Position numbers and translations under genes: made by a program | Notes under the pieces: generated by a model | What the model saw: the letters and a program-made list of their open reading frames with translations, nothing else | What the model was told of the DNA's origin: nothing | The model's database searches: none | Assembly: GCA_900208305.1 (NCBI GenBank) | Contig: OAPG01000020.1 | Coordinates: 248,001 to 312,000, forward strand | Direction of reading: 5' to 3' | DNA length: 64,000 nt | Origin: Melanopsichium pennsylvanicum | Lineage: Eukaryota > Basidiomycota > Ustilaginomycetes > Ustilaginales | Shown: positions 43,355 through 53,885 of the stretch, piece after piece | How positions within the stretch are numbered: position 1 is the first letter of the stretch | How the letters are laid out: every line of letters starts with the position of its first letter

Positions 43355-44675
43355 ATGTCGGTCGACACTGCCAGATCGTCACAGGTTAGCATCTCGAACT
43401 CCTATCCCATTCTATGCTTTGGCGCTTCTATCCTGCAACGTGCTCTTTGCGGTTTCATGTAGGAATCCGCAAGGGATTGCGTCGGGTTGGTTTGTCGCAG
43501 CTAAGCAGAGGGTTTACTAACGTACACATTCTTGTCTTGTCTCTTTTGAACCGAACATCCTGGTGGGGCGGCCATAGAACGCGTTTGCCCAGCCATTTGC
43601 ACTGAGCGCCAGGTACGCCGCCGACCGTGGCGATGCACCCAAGGGCGAGGATGACTTCGTGCCGGACCTCAACGTGCGTCTGATTTGCCGTGATTGCAAG
43701 ACGGATCCTCCCAACCTCGCCGAGGAGTTTGAATCGGGAGATCTGGTCTGCGCAGATTGCGGGCTGGTAGTGGGCGAGAACATCATCGACACGCGATCCG
43801 AATGGCGTACTTTTGCCAATGAGGACGGCGACGACCCTTCGCGTGTCGGTGCGGCGAGCAACCCACTCTTGGACGGCATCAATGAGCAGCTCGAGTCGCG
43901 CATCGGCTACAGGGATGGTGGCACGGGTGCTTCGAGGGACTTGCAGAGAACCATGAACCGTGCTACTGGCACACGAGATCGCAACATGCTGGATGCGTTC
44001 GAAGACATTCAGCGCAAGTGCGACTCGATCCACCTCCCACGAACTGTCTCGGACGTTGCCAAGCAGGCGTACCGACGGGTGGAGGAAGAGAAGATTTTGC
44101 GTGGCAAGAAGCCAGACGCTATCATTGCTGCTGCCATCTATGTAGCTTGCAAGATGAACCACGTTCCGCGTACGTTCCCCGAAATCTGCTCGCTGACCAG
44201 CGTTAGCAAGAAGCACATTGGCCAGTGCTTCAAGGAGATGCAGCAGGCGTTCGGTCTCAACGCAACTGGTACTGGCTCCGTGGACGGCTCCAGGCTGAGT
44301 GGAAACAATAGCGGAAGCTCGACACCCATCGGCATTGGACCGACCGGTGCTGCCGATCTGGTGGGTCGTTACTGTAACCACTTGGGCCTCGAGATGCGCA
44401 TCACGCGATCCACCGAGGACATTACGGCTCGTGTGCGAGAATTGGGCATCTTGGCAGGACGCAGTCCTATCACGATTGCCGCAGCATGCATCTACTTTTC
44501 CACGTTGCTGTGGGGAGTGGACAAAGGAGCCAAACGTATCAGTCAGGCAGCAGGTGTGAGCGATGTAACGATCAAGAACTCGTTCAAAGAGCTGCTCAAG
44601 CACAAGGAAAAGATCGCTACTCCCGAGATTCTGGCCAAGAGTCCGCAGATGGATATCTCGCGCCTCGATGTATGA
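43355..44675 (+). CDS. SUA7: Transcription initiation factor TFIIB, 2 exons
   Basis: Exon 1 is 43355-43384 (10 codons) and exon 2 is 43578-44675, joined in phase 0 (donor GTTAGC, acceptor GCCATAG), giving 375 residues. The zinc ribbon CRDC...CADCGLVV is complete and is followed by the B-reader/linker region IIDTRSEWRTFANED. Two cyclin-like repeats follow (LPRTVSDVAKQAYRR...ACKMNHVPRTFPEIC and GRYCNHLGLEMRITRS...CIYFSTLLWG). A Gly/Ser-rich insert (GSVDGSRLSGNNSGSSTP) separates the repeats and lengthens the protein compared with 345 residues in yeast. It bridges TBP and RNA polymerase II and sets start-site choice in the nucleus. Family identity is certain; the exact first exon is inferred from splice sites. 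Confidence 0.95.
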
Positions 44676-45573
44676 GGCTGACGTCCAGCTCGATCGAATA
44701 TCAGACTCTCTTGCTCTTCAGTGTCCTCTTGTACATAGCACACGTTGAAGGTAAATGTCAAATTCCACTCTTTGCTTGCTGGCTCTAAGTAAGACCTGGC
44801 TTCTGTATGTTGTGTGTCTGGTCAGCATTGGCACTTCCGCCAAGCATACCAAGCAGGCAATCCATCTTGAAAATGAGTTTACGTGAGATCATATGAATAG
44901 GCAAGTACCAATCGAGCCCAAAGATCTTCGCAACGATCTTGATTCAGTTCCACCTCAAAACAGAGGTTAGGAGAGGTTAAGTCCGTGGAGGAGGTGATTT
45001 CTTGTGATATTTTACTCGCGGGCCGTGCAGAAAGCTCAAAAAAACAAAATTCAAGCAAGCTAAATTACTGTAAATAAATTTACTGTGCTGTGCAGTGCAG
45101 TGCAGTGCAGTGCAGTGCAGTGCAGTGCAGTGCAGTGCAAATCGCCTTCAAGGCGAGAGAGAGTTGGACTTGGACGCGTTCACATTTTAATATTGGACTG
45201 GGCTCGAATGCCCCGAAAAAGACTTTTGTGCACGCTAAGTGGCATGCACCTGCACACAGGTCAGGGATCAACAGTCAGATTACACCAGGCAGTAGACTGT
45301 TTTACGTACCTTTGACAGTGTAAGCAGACCTGTGCTTTCCTGGCTCGCTGCTTTGGTCCAACCAAGAAACCAAGCGATTCCAACACTTTAGCACTTCATC
45401 CAAATCACCATCCGAGTGTCAACTTTGCTCTCCCTCCACCATTCCAACAGATTGCTCAACCTGCTTGCTGTAACACGAGCGATCAAATTAAGCATCAATC
45501 CTTCACCGAAGAGGGTAGCATATAGATTCTCCCACCGCTCCACCGAAAAACACGTTGCAGAGGTCCAGCAACA
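44676..45573. other. Intergenic region TFIIB / SVF1
   Basis: About 900 bp with the TFIIB 3' end, the TGCAG microsatellite listed separately and the SVF1 promoter. No gene seen. Confidence 0.55.
45091..45139. repeat. Pentanucleotide microsatellite (TGCAG)n
   Basis: Nine perfect copies of TGCAG plus a partial TGCA, with no mismatches, about 430 bp upstream of the SVF1 start. The unit also reads as overlapping TGCA palindromes and CTGCA on the other strand. Such perfect arrays are usually length-variable. Confidence 0.97.
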
Positions 45574-47039
45574 ATGTCTTGGGGCTCTTGGCTGTAAGTG
45601 CTCCTCCTTACCTTGCTTCGATCCTTGACGCCACGGTGAATGCGTCAAACTGACTTGCCATACTCATCTCGTTTTGTGTTTGTTTCCTGCTACGTTCTAC
45701 TTCAACCCCACGCTGAAATGAACACAGTAAGGGAGATGCTGCAGCCGCCGGCTCTGGCACTGCTGCTGCCTCCAGCAGTAACTTTCATGCGATCACCGAC
45801 TCCGTCGCCCAAGATTCGCTCTTCGGCCCCCTAGAACCCACTGACCTCGAATGGACTTGTGCAGGTGGCTTCACTACCGAAACTCAAACCTGGTACTCGG
45901 TCCTTGAAGATGGCTCTTTCGCCACTTCCCAGATCATCCATTCCGCCGTCGGCCTTTGGTACCCTCAAGTGCAGATGACCTTCAAATACTTTAACCCCAA
46001 GACTGGCAAGAAGATCTGGAAGAGTATCAATGTGACCAAATTTGCCGCACAGACCGACAAGCGCTCTTCCAAAGCAGCCGAGTTCACCGTCCTCTTCTCT
46101 ACTACCGAGGCCGGTCAAGACAAGTACACCATTACCGCCAACCTCGACACTGACCTCCAAATCTCTTGGAGCTTCGTCAAGCCAGCCAGCGTTCAAGGCT
46201 GGAAGTTGGGTGCTGGCCCTAAGGGTGGCTTCTCCTACTTCGGTTCCAACCTCGGCAGTCCCGAAGGATACGTTATCCACAGATTTTGGCCCGTGGCCGA
46301 AAGTGAAGGTCACGTCATTTCGCAAGGCAATGCTATTGATGCCAAGGGCCACGGAATGTTCGTACACGCAATTCAGGGGATGCGACCAAACCTGGTGGCT
46401 GCCAAGTGGAACTTTGCCAACTTCCAGGCTCAAGACGACAAGTTGGGTCGAGTCAGCGGCGTCATGATGGAGTTCACCACCACCCCAGACTACGGCAGCG
46501 TTGAAGGTACGCAGGGCTCGAGACAATCTTTGACCGTCAACATCGGTAGCATCGTTGCTGAAGGCAAGCTGGTGACCGTCACCGCAAGTACTAGGGCAGT
46601 GGGTCAGGCCGAGGGCGAAAAGAGCAAGCAGAGCAACTCGTACGTCAAGCATCTCGACAAGACCCTCGATCAAGACACCGGGTACCAAGCACCTCAAGCG
46701 ATCAAGTACCACTGGCAGGGTCCCTTGCTCGATCTGTCCTCGGGTAAGGGTGATGTGGCTCACCCAGTCGAGGCCGAGTTGAAGGTCGATTTGGGTAAAC
46801 CCTACCCGAGTAGCGAGACCCACGGTCTGGTAGACAAGGTAGACGTTCTCGCCGAGATCCCTTACATGGTTAGAAAGCTGGTCAATTACGTTGCGGGTAC
46901 GAAACCCTACATTTACCAAACGCTCAATGATGCAACTTTGAAGATCACGTTGCCAGAACAGTACGAGGGCACCGGTAAAGGAGACAGTGTAGAGGTCAAG
47001 GGAAGCTTGTTCGAGGAACACACTTTCATCAGCGGTTGA
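45574..47039 (+). CDS. SVF1: Survival factor Svf1, 2 exons
   Basis: Exon 1 is 45574-45593 (MSWGSWL) and exon 2 is 45728-47039, joined in phase 2 (donor GTAAGT, acceptor ACACAG), giving 443 residues. The short N-terminus MSWGSWL is an amphipathic membrane-binding start typical of the family. The two lipocalin-like halves follow: TDLEWTCAGGFTTETQTWY, then WKLGAGPKGGFSYFGSN, HRFWPVAESEGHV, GHGMFVHAIQGMRPN and AAKWNFANFQAQ, all characteristic of Svf1. In yeast it is a peripheral protein of Golgi and nuclear-ER membranes that moves ceramides and protects against oxidative stress. The length is slightly under the yeast protein (481). Confidence 0.93.
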
Positions 47040-47374
47040 ACGAATCTGGGTCTCTTGACAATGTAGAATGATGCAGAGGACACAAGCTTTTGAAGCTTGC
47101 GCCAAAACATGCAACAACAGGCTCATGTACTCAATCTAGTGATTCGGCGTCCATTTTTACCACTCATTTTCTCATTATCCATTGGGAAGTTGAACAACAG
47201 CGGTGTGTGCAGAAAGGCTGAACCGCAGCGAGTGGGGAACATGCGATGTGTGTTTCTGAATTTGCTAGAATGGAAACGGTAAGATTGGAGTGTGTTTGCA
47301 CAGAGCGAACCAAGCGATTTTTTCTTGAGAAGAATACTGAGGTTTTTTTGGGGGGGGGGGGGGGGAGGGAAATC
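47040..47374. other. Convergent 3' region SVF1 / LYS4
   Basis: 335 bp between two convergent stop codons. Apart from the homopolymer tract listed separately, only 3'-UTR-like sequence is seen. Confidence 0.55.
47350..47365. repeat. G16 / C16 homopolymer next to the LYS4 stop codon
   Basis: Sixteen consecutive G on the plus strand, preceded by T7, ending 9 bp before the first base of the LYS4 stop codon. In the LYS4 mRNA this is a C16 tract right after the stop. The run length may be affected by sequencing slippage. Confidence 0.9.
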
Positions 47375-49570
47375 TTAGATTCTCTCCTTGACCCAACGCT
47401 CTAGACCACCAGCGGTGTAGATCTCCTGAACGCTCCTACCGATGCCAGCTGGTTTCGCCGTATACTTTTTAATCACCATTTCACCATTAGGAGCTTTGAA
47501 TGTGAGATTGATGCTTCCGGTACTTGAATCAATATGAATCGTGCTTTCTTGCAATAGAATCGCCTTGTGATTCCTGACCGCTCCTTGACCCAGATACAAT
47601 TGGGTCAAATCCTGCACCAGATCATGACACTCCAAACAGATGAGACCATTGTTAATGGCATTTCGTTTGAAAATGTCACCAAACGATCCGGCGAGTACGA
47701 GTGGAATACCCGCATACTTTAGCGCCGTCGCAGCTTGCTCCCTCGAACTTCCTGTTCCGAAGTTGTATCCACCAATAAGCACTGGGCCGAGCTTAGCTTC
47801 CGAACCTTGACCTTCGGAAGTTGGGCTGCGAAGCGATGCAACGGTGGAAGAGAAGCTGGGATCATAGTTCTCCATGACCACCTCGGCCTGTTTGGTAGGC
47901 GTAATGTCATCTTGGTATGTGTATTTGCCTGGATAGATACCGTCCGTGTTCAAGTTGTCCTGCGGAGCAAAGATGAGAGGACCTTTGAAACTTTTTGGGA
48001 AATCGGCCATGATGTCTACCCCGCCTTTGTTCGACTCGGCTGCCAAAGTCGTACCGGACGTGGTGATCGAGTACTTGAGCCCATCACTAGGAGGAAGCAA
48101 AGAAGGATCCAAATTCGATGGACCACAGATCTTACCCTCCACAGCAGAAGCTGCCACAACCGCGGGAGAGGCTAGATAGGCTTGCGCGTTGGGACTTCCC
48201 ATCCTGCCCTTGTAGTTCCTGTTGGTTGCACTGATACCCACCTCTCCATCTTCGAGCAATCCCACACCCAACCCGATACAAGGTCCACATCCAGCAGGCA
48301 AAGGCTTGGCACCGGCCGCCATCAGAACCCCCCAATCTCCGCTCTCCTCCGCCTCCCTCTGTACCACACTCGACGCTGCGGCAACATAGAACTCAACACC
48401 CTTGGCCACTTTTTTCCCTCGAATCACATCAGCAGCCGCCTTGAGATCCGATGCTCGCGAATTGACGCAAGAGACCAAGTAGGCCTTGTTGATGGCAATC
48501 TGTTGGGATGCGAGCTCGTCCAAAGGCGTGCTGACTTTGACGCTGTTTGGCCCACTGACGTGGGGTACCAGAGTAGAAAGATCGAGCGTGAGGTGCTTGC
48601 TGTACTTTGCATCCGAATCGGGGCGGAGGAGTGTGTTGCTGAGTTGTTCAAGGCGGTGCATGTTGAGTCTAGGGTGGCTTCCGCTGGGAGAGGGAGAGGA
48701 GCCGATCTGAAACTCGAGCTTGTCACGCTTACGAATCTGCTTTTCGTACCAAGCCAGGGTGACGTCGTCGGTAGGGAAGAGACCGGCTAGCGCACCCCAC
48801 TCGGTGGTCATGTTGGCAATCGCCAATCTTTCCTCGACCGTCAGACCGTGCAGGCCGGTTCCTACGAATTCAATCGCAGCATTCAGCACTTGATCCTGGT
48901 TGAAGTAGCCGCAAAGAGCAACAATAACATCTTTACCGGTGACTCCCTTGGGGAGGTTGCCTTTGAGTTCGACCTTGACCACTTCGGGGATCTGCCACCA
49001 CGTCTGACCCGTTGCCCAGATAGCGGCTGCATCCGTCCTGACAATGGGCGTACCCAAACACCCCACACCGCCGTACATGTTACTATGGCTATCGGAGGCC
49101 ACGGCTAATGTCTGGGGGAAAGCATACCCTTCTTCCACCAACACTTGGTGGCCAATGCCACGTCCTGCGGGGTAGAAGTCAATGCCGTGTTTGCGAGCAA
49201 AGCTTTCGATCTTGGAGTACTTTTCGAGGTTCTTGGCCGACTTGTTCTGAACATCATGGTCGAGGGCAAAGACTACCTGGTCCGGATTGAAGATCTTTGA
49301 AGCGCCGATCGACGCGAACTTGGAGATGACAGGACCAGTGTTGTCGTGGGTCATGACGGTTCCTGGTCGAATGGAGACGTAATCGCCCGACTTGACATGC
49401 GAACCTGGGGCTGAGTCGACAGCGTATTTCTGCACGATCTTCTCTACGAGGTTGAAAGTACCAGCGGCTGGGTTCGCCTGGGCATGGGTTGCGAGGGATC
49501 GACGAAAAGAATAAGGTGTGGAGAACCTCGCGGCTGAGGAGCCGAGCCGAACGATGCTTGATGCCCTCAT
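47375..49570 (-). CDS. LYS4: Mitochondrial homoaconitase
   Basis: 731 residues from the ATG at 49570; an upstream frame to 49699 is leader-like. An Arg/Ser-rich presequence (MRASSIVRLGSSAARF...RRSLATHAQ) targets it to mitochondria. The aconitase fold is intact: MTHDNTGPVISKF, ASDSHSNMYGGVGCLGTP, the 4Fe-4S ligands in SCVNSRASD (near residue 366) and GCGPCIG (near 428), and the swivel domain with GGYNFGTGSSREQAATALKYAG. The family-typical C-terminus ends with GGLERWVKERI. It catalyses homocitrate to homoisocitrate conversion in the alpha-aminoadipate pathway of lysine synthesis, which is specific to fungi. An insertion rich in Ser/Pro (SSPSPSGSHPRL) lies before the Fe-S region. Confidence 0.93.
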   Translation of the reverse strand: MRASSIVRLGSSAARFSTPYSFRRSLATHAQANPAAGTFNLVEKIVQKYAVDSAPGSHVKSGDYVSIRPGTVMTHDNTGPVISKFASIGASKIFNPDQVVFALDHDVQNKSAKNLEKYSKIESFARKHGIDFYPAGRGIGHQVLVEEGYAFPQTLAVASDSHSNMYGGVGCLGTPIVRTDAAAIWATGQTWWQIPEVVKVELKGNLPKGVTGKDVIVALCGYFNQDQVLNAAIEFVGTGLHGLTVEERLAIANMTTEWGALAGLFPTDDVTLAWYEKQIRKRDKLEFQIGSSPSPSGSHPRLNMHRLEQLSNTLLRPDSDAKYSKHLTLDLSTLVPHVSGPNSVKVSTPLDELASQQIAINKAYLVSCVNSRASDLKAAADVIRGKKVAKGVEFYVAAASSVVQREAEESGDWGVLMAAGAKPLPAGCGPCIGLGVGLLEDGEVGISATNRNYKGRMGSPNAQAYLASPAVVAASAVEGKICGPSNLDPSLLPPSDGLKYSITTSGTTLAAESNKGGVDIMADFPKSFKGPLIFAPQDNLNTDGIYPGKYTYQDDITPTKQAEVVMENYDPSFSSTVASLRSPTSEGQGSEAKLGPVLIGGYNFGTGSSREQAATALKYAGIPLVLAGSFGDIFKRNAINNGLICLECHDLVQDLTQLYLGQGAVRNHKAILLQESTIHIDSSTGSINLTFKAPNGEMVIKKYTAKPAGIGRSVQEIYTAGGLERWVKERI

Positions 49571-50335
49571 GGTGGTGTCAGACTCGAAAACTTTGATGTC
49601 AGCCTCGAACAAGTTGGGGTAAGGTGTAAGAGGGTAGGTAAGGGTAAGGAAGGCGAGAGAGATTGCGACCTTCTCTCGCATGAACAAGCACGCCTGCAAC
49701 CTCGGCGATTCGCCGAAATTGCTTTCTTCCGGAAAAACAAAATGAGCCTAACCCTCCGCATCCAAATCAAATAAAATAAATCGAAAATGTTAGAGTCCGC
49801 CCCACTGCTCTTTCCCGTGACTTGTCCGCCCAATCGGATGATTCGGATTTGTACCTTCAGTTGTCCAAAATCGCACACTCTCTTCCTTTCCACAGACAGA
49901 CGTTCTACAAAGTCTCAGAAACAGATTTGTGCTTTCACTCAGTCACGAGCACGTCGAAAAAGGGTGAACGTCATGATAAAAAGTGTTGATTGCGAGAGTC
50001 AAGATTCATGCTGCTTGGTGTGGAATGCGTGTTCCGAGAGACTAACGATGAGAGAGCAAGAGCGCGTCTAGAAGGTGATAATGGAGGTGTGGCTCATCGC
50101 TCCTTTAATGAATAGGTGCGGGCCGAGATGAGCATGGGCGGGTGACAGATGGACGGAAACCAAGTGAGTGAATGGGGTGGGTTAGAGGAACCAATGTGGG
50201 GCGGGAGGCGATGGAAGGGGGATGCTGAGAGGGATCATTGCATGGACTAAAAACACAGTGAGTTGAATACGATTCCGATGAGTCGAGAGGGCTGAGAGCT
50301 TTTTGATGGGGACGGGAAAATGCGGGCGAACAGGA
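49571..50335. promoter_or_regulatory. LYS4 promoter and 3' end of the G1 cyclin gene
   Basis: About 765 bp. No perfect Gcn4 site (TGACTCA) was found upstream of LYS4, although this is expected for amino-acid genes in yeasts. No gene seen. Confidence 0.5.
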
Positions 50336-51892
50336 TTAGAACTGTTGAACGTTGACGTTCCAGACTACGTCTCCGAGGGGCTTTCTTGCGCCGAGCACGG
50401 TCGGTTGTTGGACTGTCAAGTGCGTTGATGCGTTCTTGGGCAGCTGGGAAGATGAAGACGACGATGGCCTTGTGCGATTTTCTTTTTCCTGCATCGATGC
50501 ACGCGAAGAGGGCACGGGCACAGGCATGCCAGCTGCTGTTGCGGCTGCAGCTAGTGGGTCATGCAAAGAGTAGAGCGAAAGCGGTGTGACTGGCATGTCG
50601 TCTTCGTCATCCTCGTCTTCGTCTTCGTGCATCGACCTCGACGGTGTCGATTGCACCGAAGAACCAGGTGTGGTGGGGTGCGAGCACATGGACTCGTCGT
50701 CGTCATCCACATCTTCGGCACCGGTATCGGCGTCGCGAGTAACAGCCTGGGCAGGCAGCAGTCCGGTTGGCGAGGCCGACTTGGCGGCAGCGATGCGAGC
50801 GCGGTACCAGTCGCAAACAATGGTGGAGGCGCTCGAGAAGTATGTGTACGAGTACTTCTTGATCAGAATCAACGAAAGGTCCTGCAGATGCTCCGAGACG
50901 TAGGCGTCGAGCATGTGGGCTGCCTTGGCCGCATCGTCAGTTGGCGACAGCTTGGTGGATTGTGGCAGACCGCAGATGAATCGAGCCAGGATGAGCGCAC
51001 CCTTGGTGAGGGCAGAAGACTTGAGCGAGATAAAGTCGCGGTGGAAGAGACTGACCTCGAGGAAGAAGCGCGCCAGATTGACGGTCTTGAGATCCTCGCC
51101 ACCACGGACGCTGTCGATTCGCAGCCATGCTTCGGCAGTGGGATGACCCAGTGTCCAGCCAATGGTCGAAAGCACATGACCCTCCATCTGAGCAAATGCC
51201 GACTCGTCATACGCGTTGCAGCACATCTGGCTAAGCTCCTTGACAGTAGGTACGCGGTCCTTGGCGTCCTCGAACTTGGCGGCGATCAAAAGTGCTGCAC
51301 AGCCCACGAGCTGGTAGTGGCGCTTGTAGACGATTCGTTTGGAAACGTATCGGTCGACAATGTTCATCGTCAGGAAGAGCGTTTCCGGGCGAAGACGGAA
51401 GGTCTGGTGGATCTCGATCAGGAAGTCAACAAGGTAAGGACGCATAAACCACTTGAGCTCAGGCTGCACATCCATCAACTCGACCGCTGCAATGGTCTGG
51501 GACTCCATGTGTAGCATGTGATCGATCACCTCGTCTTGGTACTCCTCCTCGAAAAGCATAGCTCGAACATCGGCTGGGATTTTGCTGATGGAGGCGGACG
51601 TCGACATGTTCGAAGTGGCAGCTGTTGTATCGGCTCTGAACTCGGCAGAGGAGGTCGAATACGATGAAGAGACAGTTGAGCTGATGCTGGAGGTCGAAGC
51701 ACGCTTGGCGGCCATCTGGACGGCAACTTCTTGCTTGGCAGGATTCAGTGGCGATGTGCTCTTGCCACGAGACGAGCGAGATCGTGAAGTAGAGGCGCTG
51801 GCGCTGGAAGATCCGGAGCTGACGCGATGGCTGCGGTTGTACGAGGTGCGGCGAGACAGAGGAATCTGGCTGGAGCTTGCGGAAGAAGTCAT
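50336..51892 (-). CDS. cln1: G1 cyclin of the Cln/Puc1 type
   Basis: 518 codons in one frame. The Ser-rich N-terminus (about 1-110) has RSRSSRGKS-like basic repeats. A cyclin box starts with YQDEVIDHMLHME and RPYLVDFLIEIHQTFRLRPETLFLTMNIVDRYVSKRIV, and contains GCAALLIAAKFEDAKDRVPTVKELSQMC, which is closest to fungal Cln/Puc1 cyclins. The second fold reads WTLGHPTAEAWLR... The C-terminus holds a PEST-like acidic stretch (CSHPTTPGSSVQSTPSRS, then DEDEDDEDDMP), consistent with rapid turnover. It activates the Cdc28/Cdk1-type kinase at START and may also govern cell shape and mating, as known for G1 cyclins of dimorphic fungi. Symbol given by family, not by alignment. Confidence 0.83.
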   Translation of the reverse strand: MTSSASSSQIPLSRRTSYNRSHRVSSGSSSASASTSRSRSSRGKSTSPLNPAKQEVAVQMAAKRASTSSISSTVSSSYSTSSAEFRADTTAATSNMSTSASISKIPADVRAMLFEEEYQDEVIDHMLHMESQTIAAVELMDVQPELKWFMRPYLVDFLIEIHQTFRLRPETLFLTMNIVDRYVSKRIVYKRHYQLVGCAALLIAAKFEDAKDRVPTVKELSQMCCNAYDESAFAQMEGHVLSTIGWTLGHPTAEAWLRIDSVRGGEDLKTVNLARFFLEVSLFHRDFISLKSSALTKGALILARFICGLPQSTKLSPTDDAAKAAHMLDAYVSEHLQDLSLILIKKYSYTYFSSASTIVCDWYRARIAAAKSASPTGLLPAQAVTRDADTGAEDVDDDDESMCSHPTTPGSSVQSTPSRSMHEDEDEDDEDDMPVTPLSLYSLHDPLAAAATAAGMPVPVPSSRASMQEKENRTRPSSSSSSQLPKNASTHLTVQQPTVLGARKPLGDVVWNVNVQQF

Positions 51893-52329
51893 GATGTATG
51901 CGGTTCGAGGGAGTCGTTGGAAGGATCCTTAAAGCTGTTGAGTTGTCATCAGATGAGCAAATTGATTGGCCAATCGAGATGGGATGGGGAATGTAGTACA
52001 CAGCCGTAATAGCGTCGAGCCGAGAAAGGATGCGAAGGAGTGTTTCGAAGGGTCAGACAGTACCGTAGAGACCGGACAAATTGCAGGGGACGATGGAGAG
52101 ATTGAAGGAGCGGAGAGGATTAGAGTGGAATGGAACAGCGTCAGCAGTGGGCACCAAGAGTGGAAGGGGAGAGGTCAGATTGCAATCAAGAGGAGAGGCT
52201 TTGGAGATCATATGGGGATACCCGAAACCCCGGCAAAATAGATCAGGCTTCTTTATGGGATCCTAGAGCCTTGGCCTTCTATCTATCTTGACGGAGGTAC
52301 AAACAGCTCCCGAACAGATACGGCTCACA

Positions 52330-52406
52330 CTGCAGAGAAAACAACGGTGCTGGTCCGAGACAACCTGATAACATCATCGTTTGAATGAGAGGGCATAGCT
52401 ACTTAC
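52330..52406 (-). other. Candidate intron in the cyclin 5' leader
   Basis: On the cyclin strand, donor CTAG|GTAAGTAGC (first intron base 52406) and acceptor TTTTCTCTGCAG|TG (last intron base 52330) define a 77-nt intron about 440 nt upstream of the cyclin ATG. Both ends fit the consensus very well. Further donor-like GTAAGTT sites occur on the same strand at 53417 (with an acceptor, giving a 45-nt intron 53373-53417) and near 54784. Confidence 0.45.
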
Positions 52407-53837
52407 CTAGCAGAAAGGGTAGCCGCAGGCAAGCACGGTGGGGAATGTGAAGAGCACGATTCGTGGAATGGCTGAGGAATATCGATCGCAGCGGCGAACA
52501 CAAGGCAGGCACTTGAAAGACTCGGCGTACGGAATGCGCTGCAGTGTCAGTAGTGGCGCAGATGGATGGCGTGGGCGTTCGGAGCCTGAAGAATTAGAGC
52601 TCGTCCAGAAGGATCAGGGTGCTATTGACTCTGAGATATTGAACAGCCGAACCGGATTGGCAGCCTCGTAACAAACAAACGTCAGAGGGGCGAAGAGGCG
52701 GTCGAGAAAGCGCAAAAAGGGGTCGACCTGCGTCGGTTCTGTCTGAGCGTAAATGAATGGCACTGGAGGCGGTCATGCGTACCACGATTAGAAGAATGGC
52801 ATGTAAATCCAGAGCAGCAGCAAAGGTGGAGGAAGGAGCGTGCCATAACAGGCGCAAAGAACGCAAAGAAGCATTGTTCGACATCGACGGCGTGCATTAT
52901 AGCAAAGTGATGCATCGCAAACGAGCAGATGCAGACGTCATGCATAAGGTTGTTTGTCGGGACGTGAAAAGCATCGAGCCGACGTTTTCGCGAGGAAATG
53001 CACCCAGCGGCCAGTTGAGCGGAGAAAAAGAGGGAGGCAAGGGGGAGCAATCGATGAGCGATATCAAATTTCCGAGGGAGCCGCCGACGCGCCAAAGTTA
53101 AGCGCCAAAAGACGTGCCATTATCACGAGCCACAGGGAGCATTAGCGCAGAAGCAAGCCCAAGCCGTCACCCGACAAATGTAGTCAAGAGCGGATTGCAC
53201 AACCGCAGAACAGCCAGAGGGGGGCATTGCGAGGTGCATCACACGAACACCCGACAGAAAGCCGTGCAGAGGTCCATGACAATATACAAAGAGGTGATGG
53301 ATTCCAGGACGAACAGGTCGGGAAAGTGAGGGGTAAGGAAAATGGAGTGAAGGAGCAGCGGACGTCAGTAGACTGCTCTAGTGTTGGAGGCGTCAAAAGC
53401 ATGAAGTATGAACTTACGTGTAAGGGAGACTGGATGCGACGAAGGCTTCGGGTGAATGGATTGAACGTTGCTTGCAATCGAGGCCTGTTGATCAGCAGAA
53501 AAGGTGCAGCAAACAGTCATGGCGGAGAACGGAGGAGGGAGGAACGACAAAGCGGCGCGATGCGCGAGGGGCCAGGGACGACGTCCGAGAGCGAGCGAGC
53601 AAACGTAAGCGAGGGCACAAGTTGACAGGCGATGGCAGGCCCGGAGTAACAGCAAAGTCCACAGCACAAGACACCAAGTTTGTTGAGCGCAGTTATGACC
53701 CATCAAGAGTGAGGATGAATGCGCAGGAGCGGTATGAGTTACATGCACGGTGCGAGAGCGTGCCACACAAAGTCGATGAGCCATGCAACGTGAGCAGCGC
53801 AACGTACGTCGGAAGGTGCAGAATTGATGTGTCGACG

Positions 53838-53885
53838 TTGGCATGGCATGGGCAGGCATGGCAGGCATAGCAGGCACGGCGTGGC
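53838..53885. repeat. Imperfect GGCAT/GGCAGGCAT repeat
   Basis: A run of GGCATGGCATGGGCAGGCAT-like units followed by variants GGCAGGCATAGCAGGCACGG. Low-complexity DNA in the long spacer, with no coding significance seen. Confidence 0.7.

Noticed and set aside
43455..44603. 382-codon minus-strand frame opposite TFIIB
   Set aside because: Antisense shadow of the conserved TFIIB exon.
45831..47126. 431-codon minus-strand frame opposite SVF1
   Set aside because: Antisense shadow of a strongly coding, conserved SVF1 exon; its composition mirrors that codon usage.
50561..51514. 317-codon plus-strand frame opposite the cyclin
   Set aside because: Antisense shadow of the cyclin box; no family resemblance.
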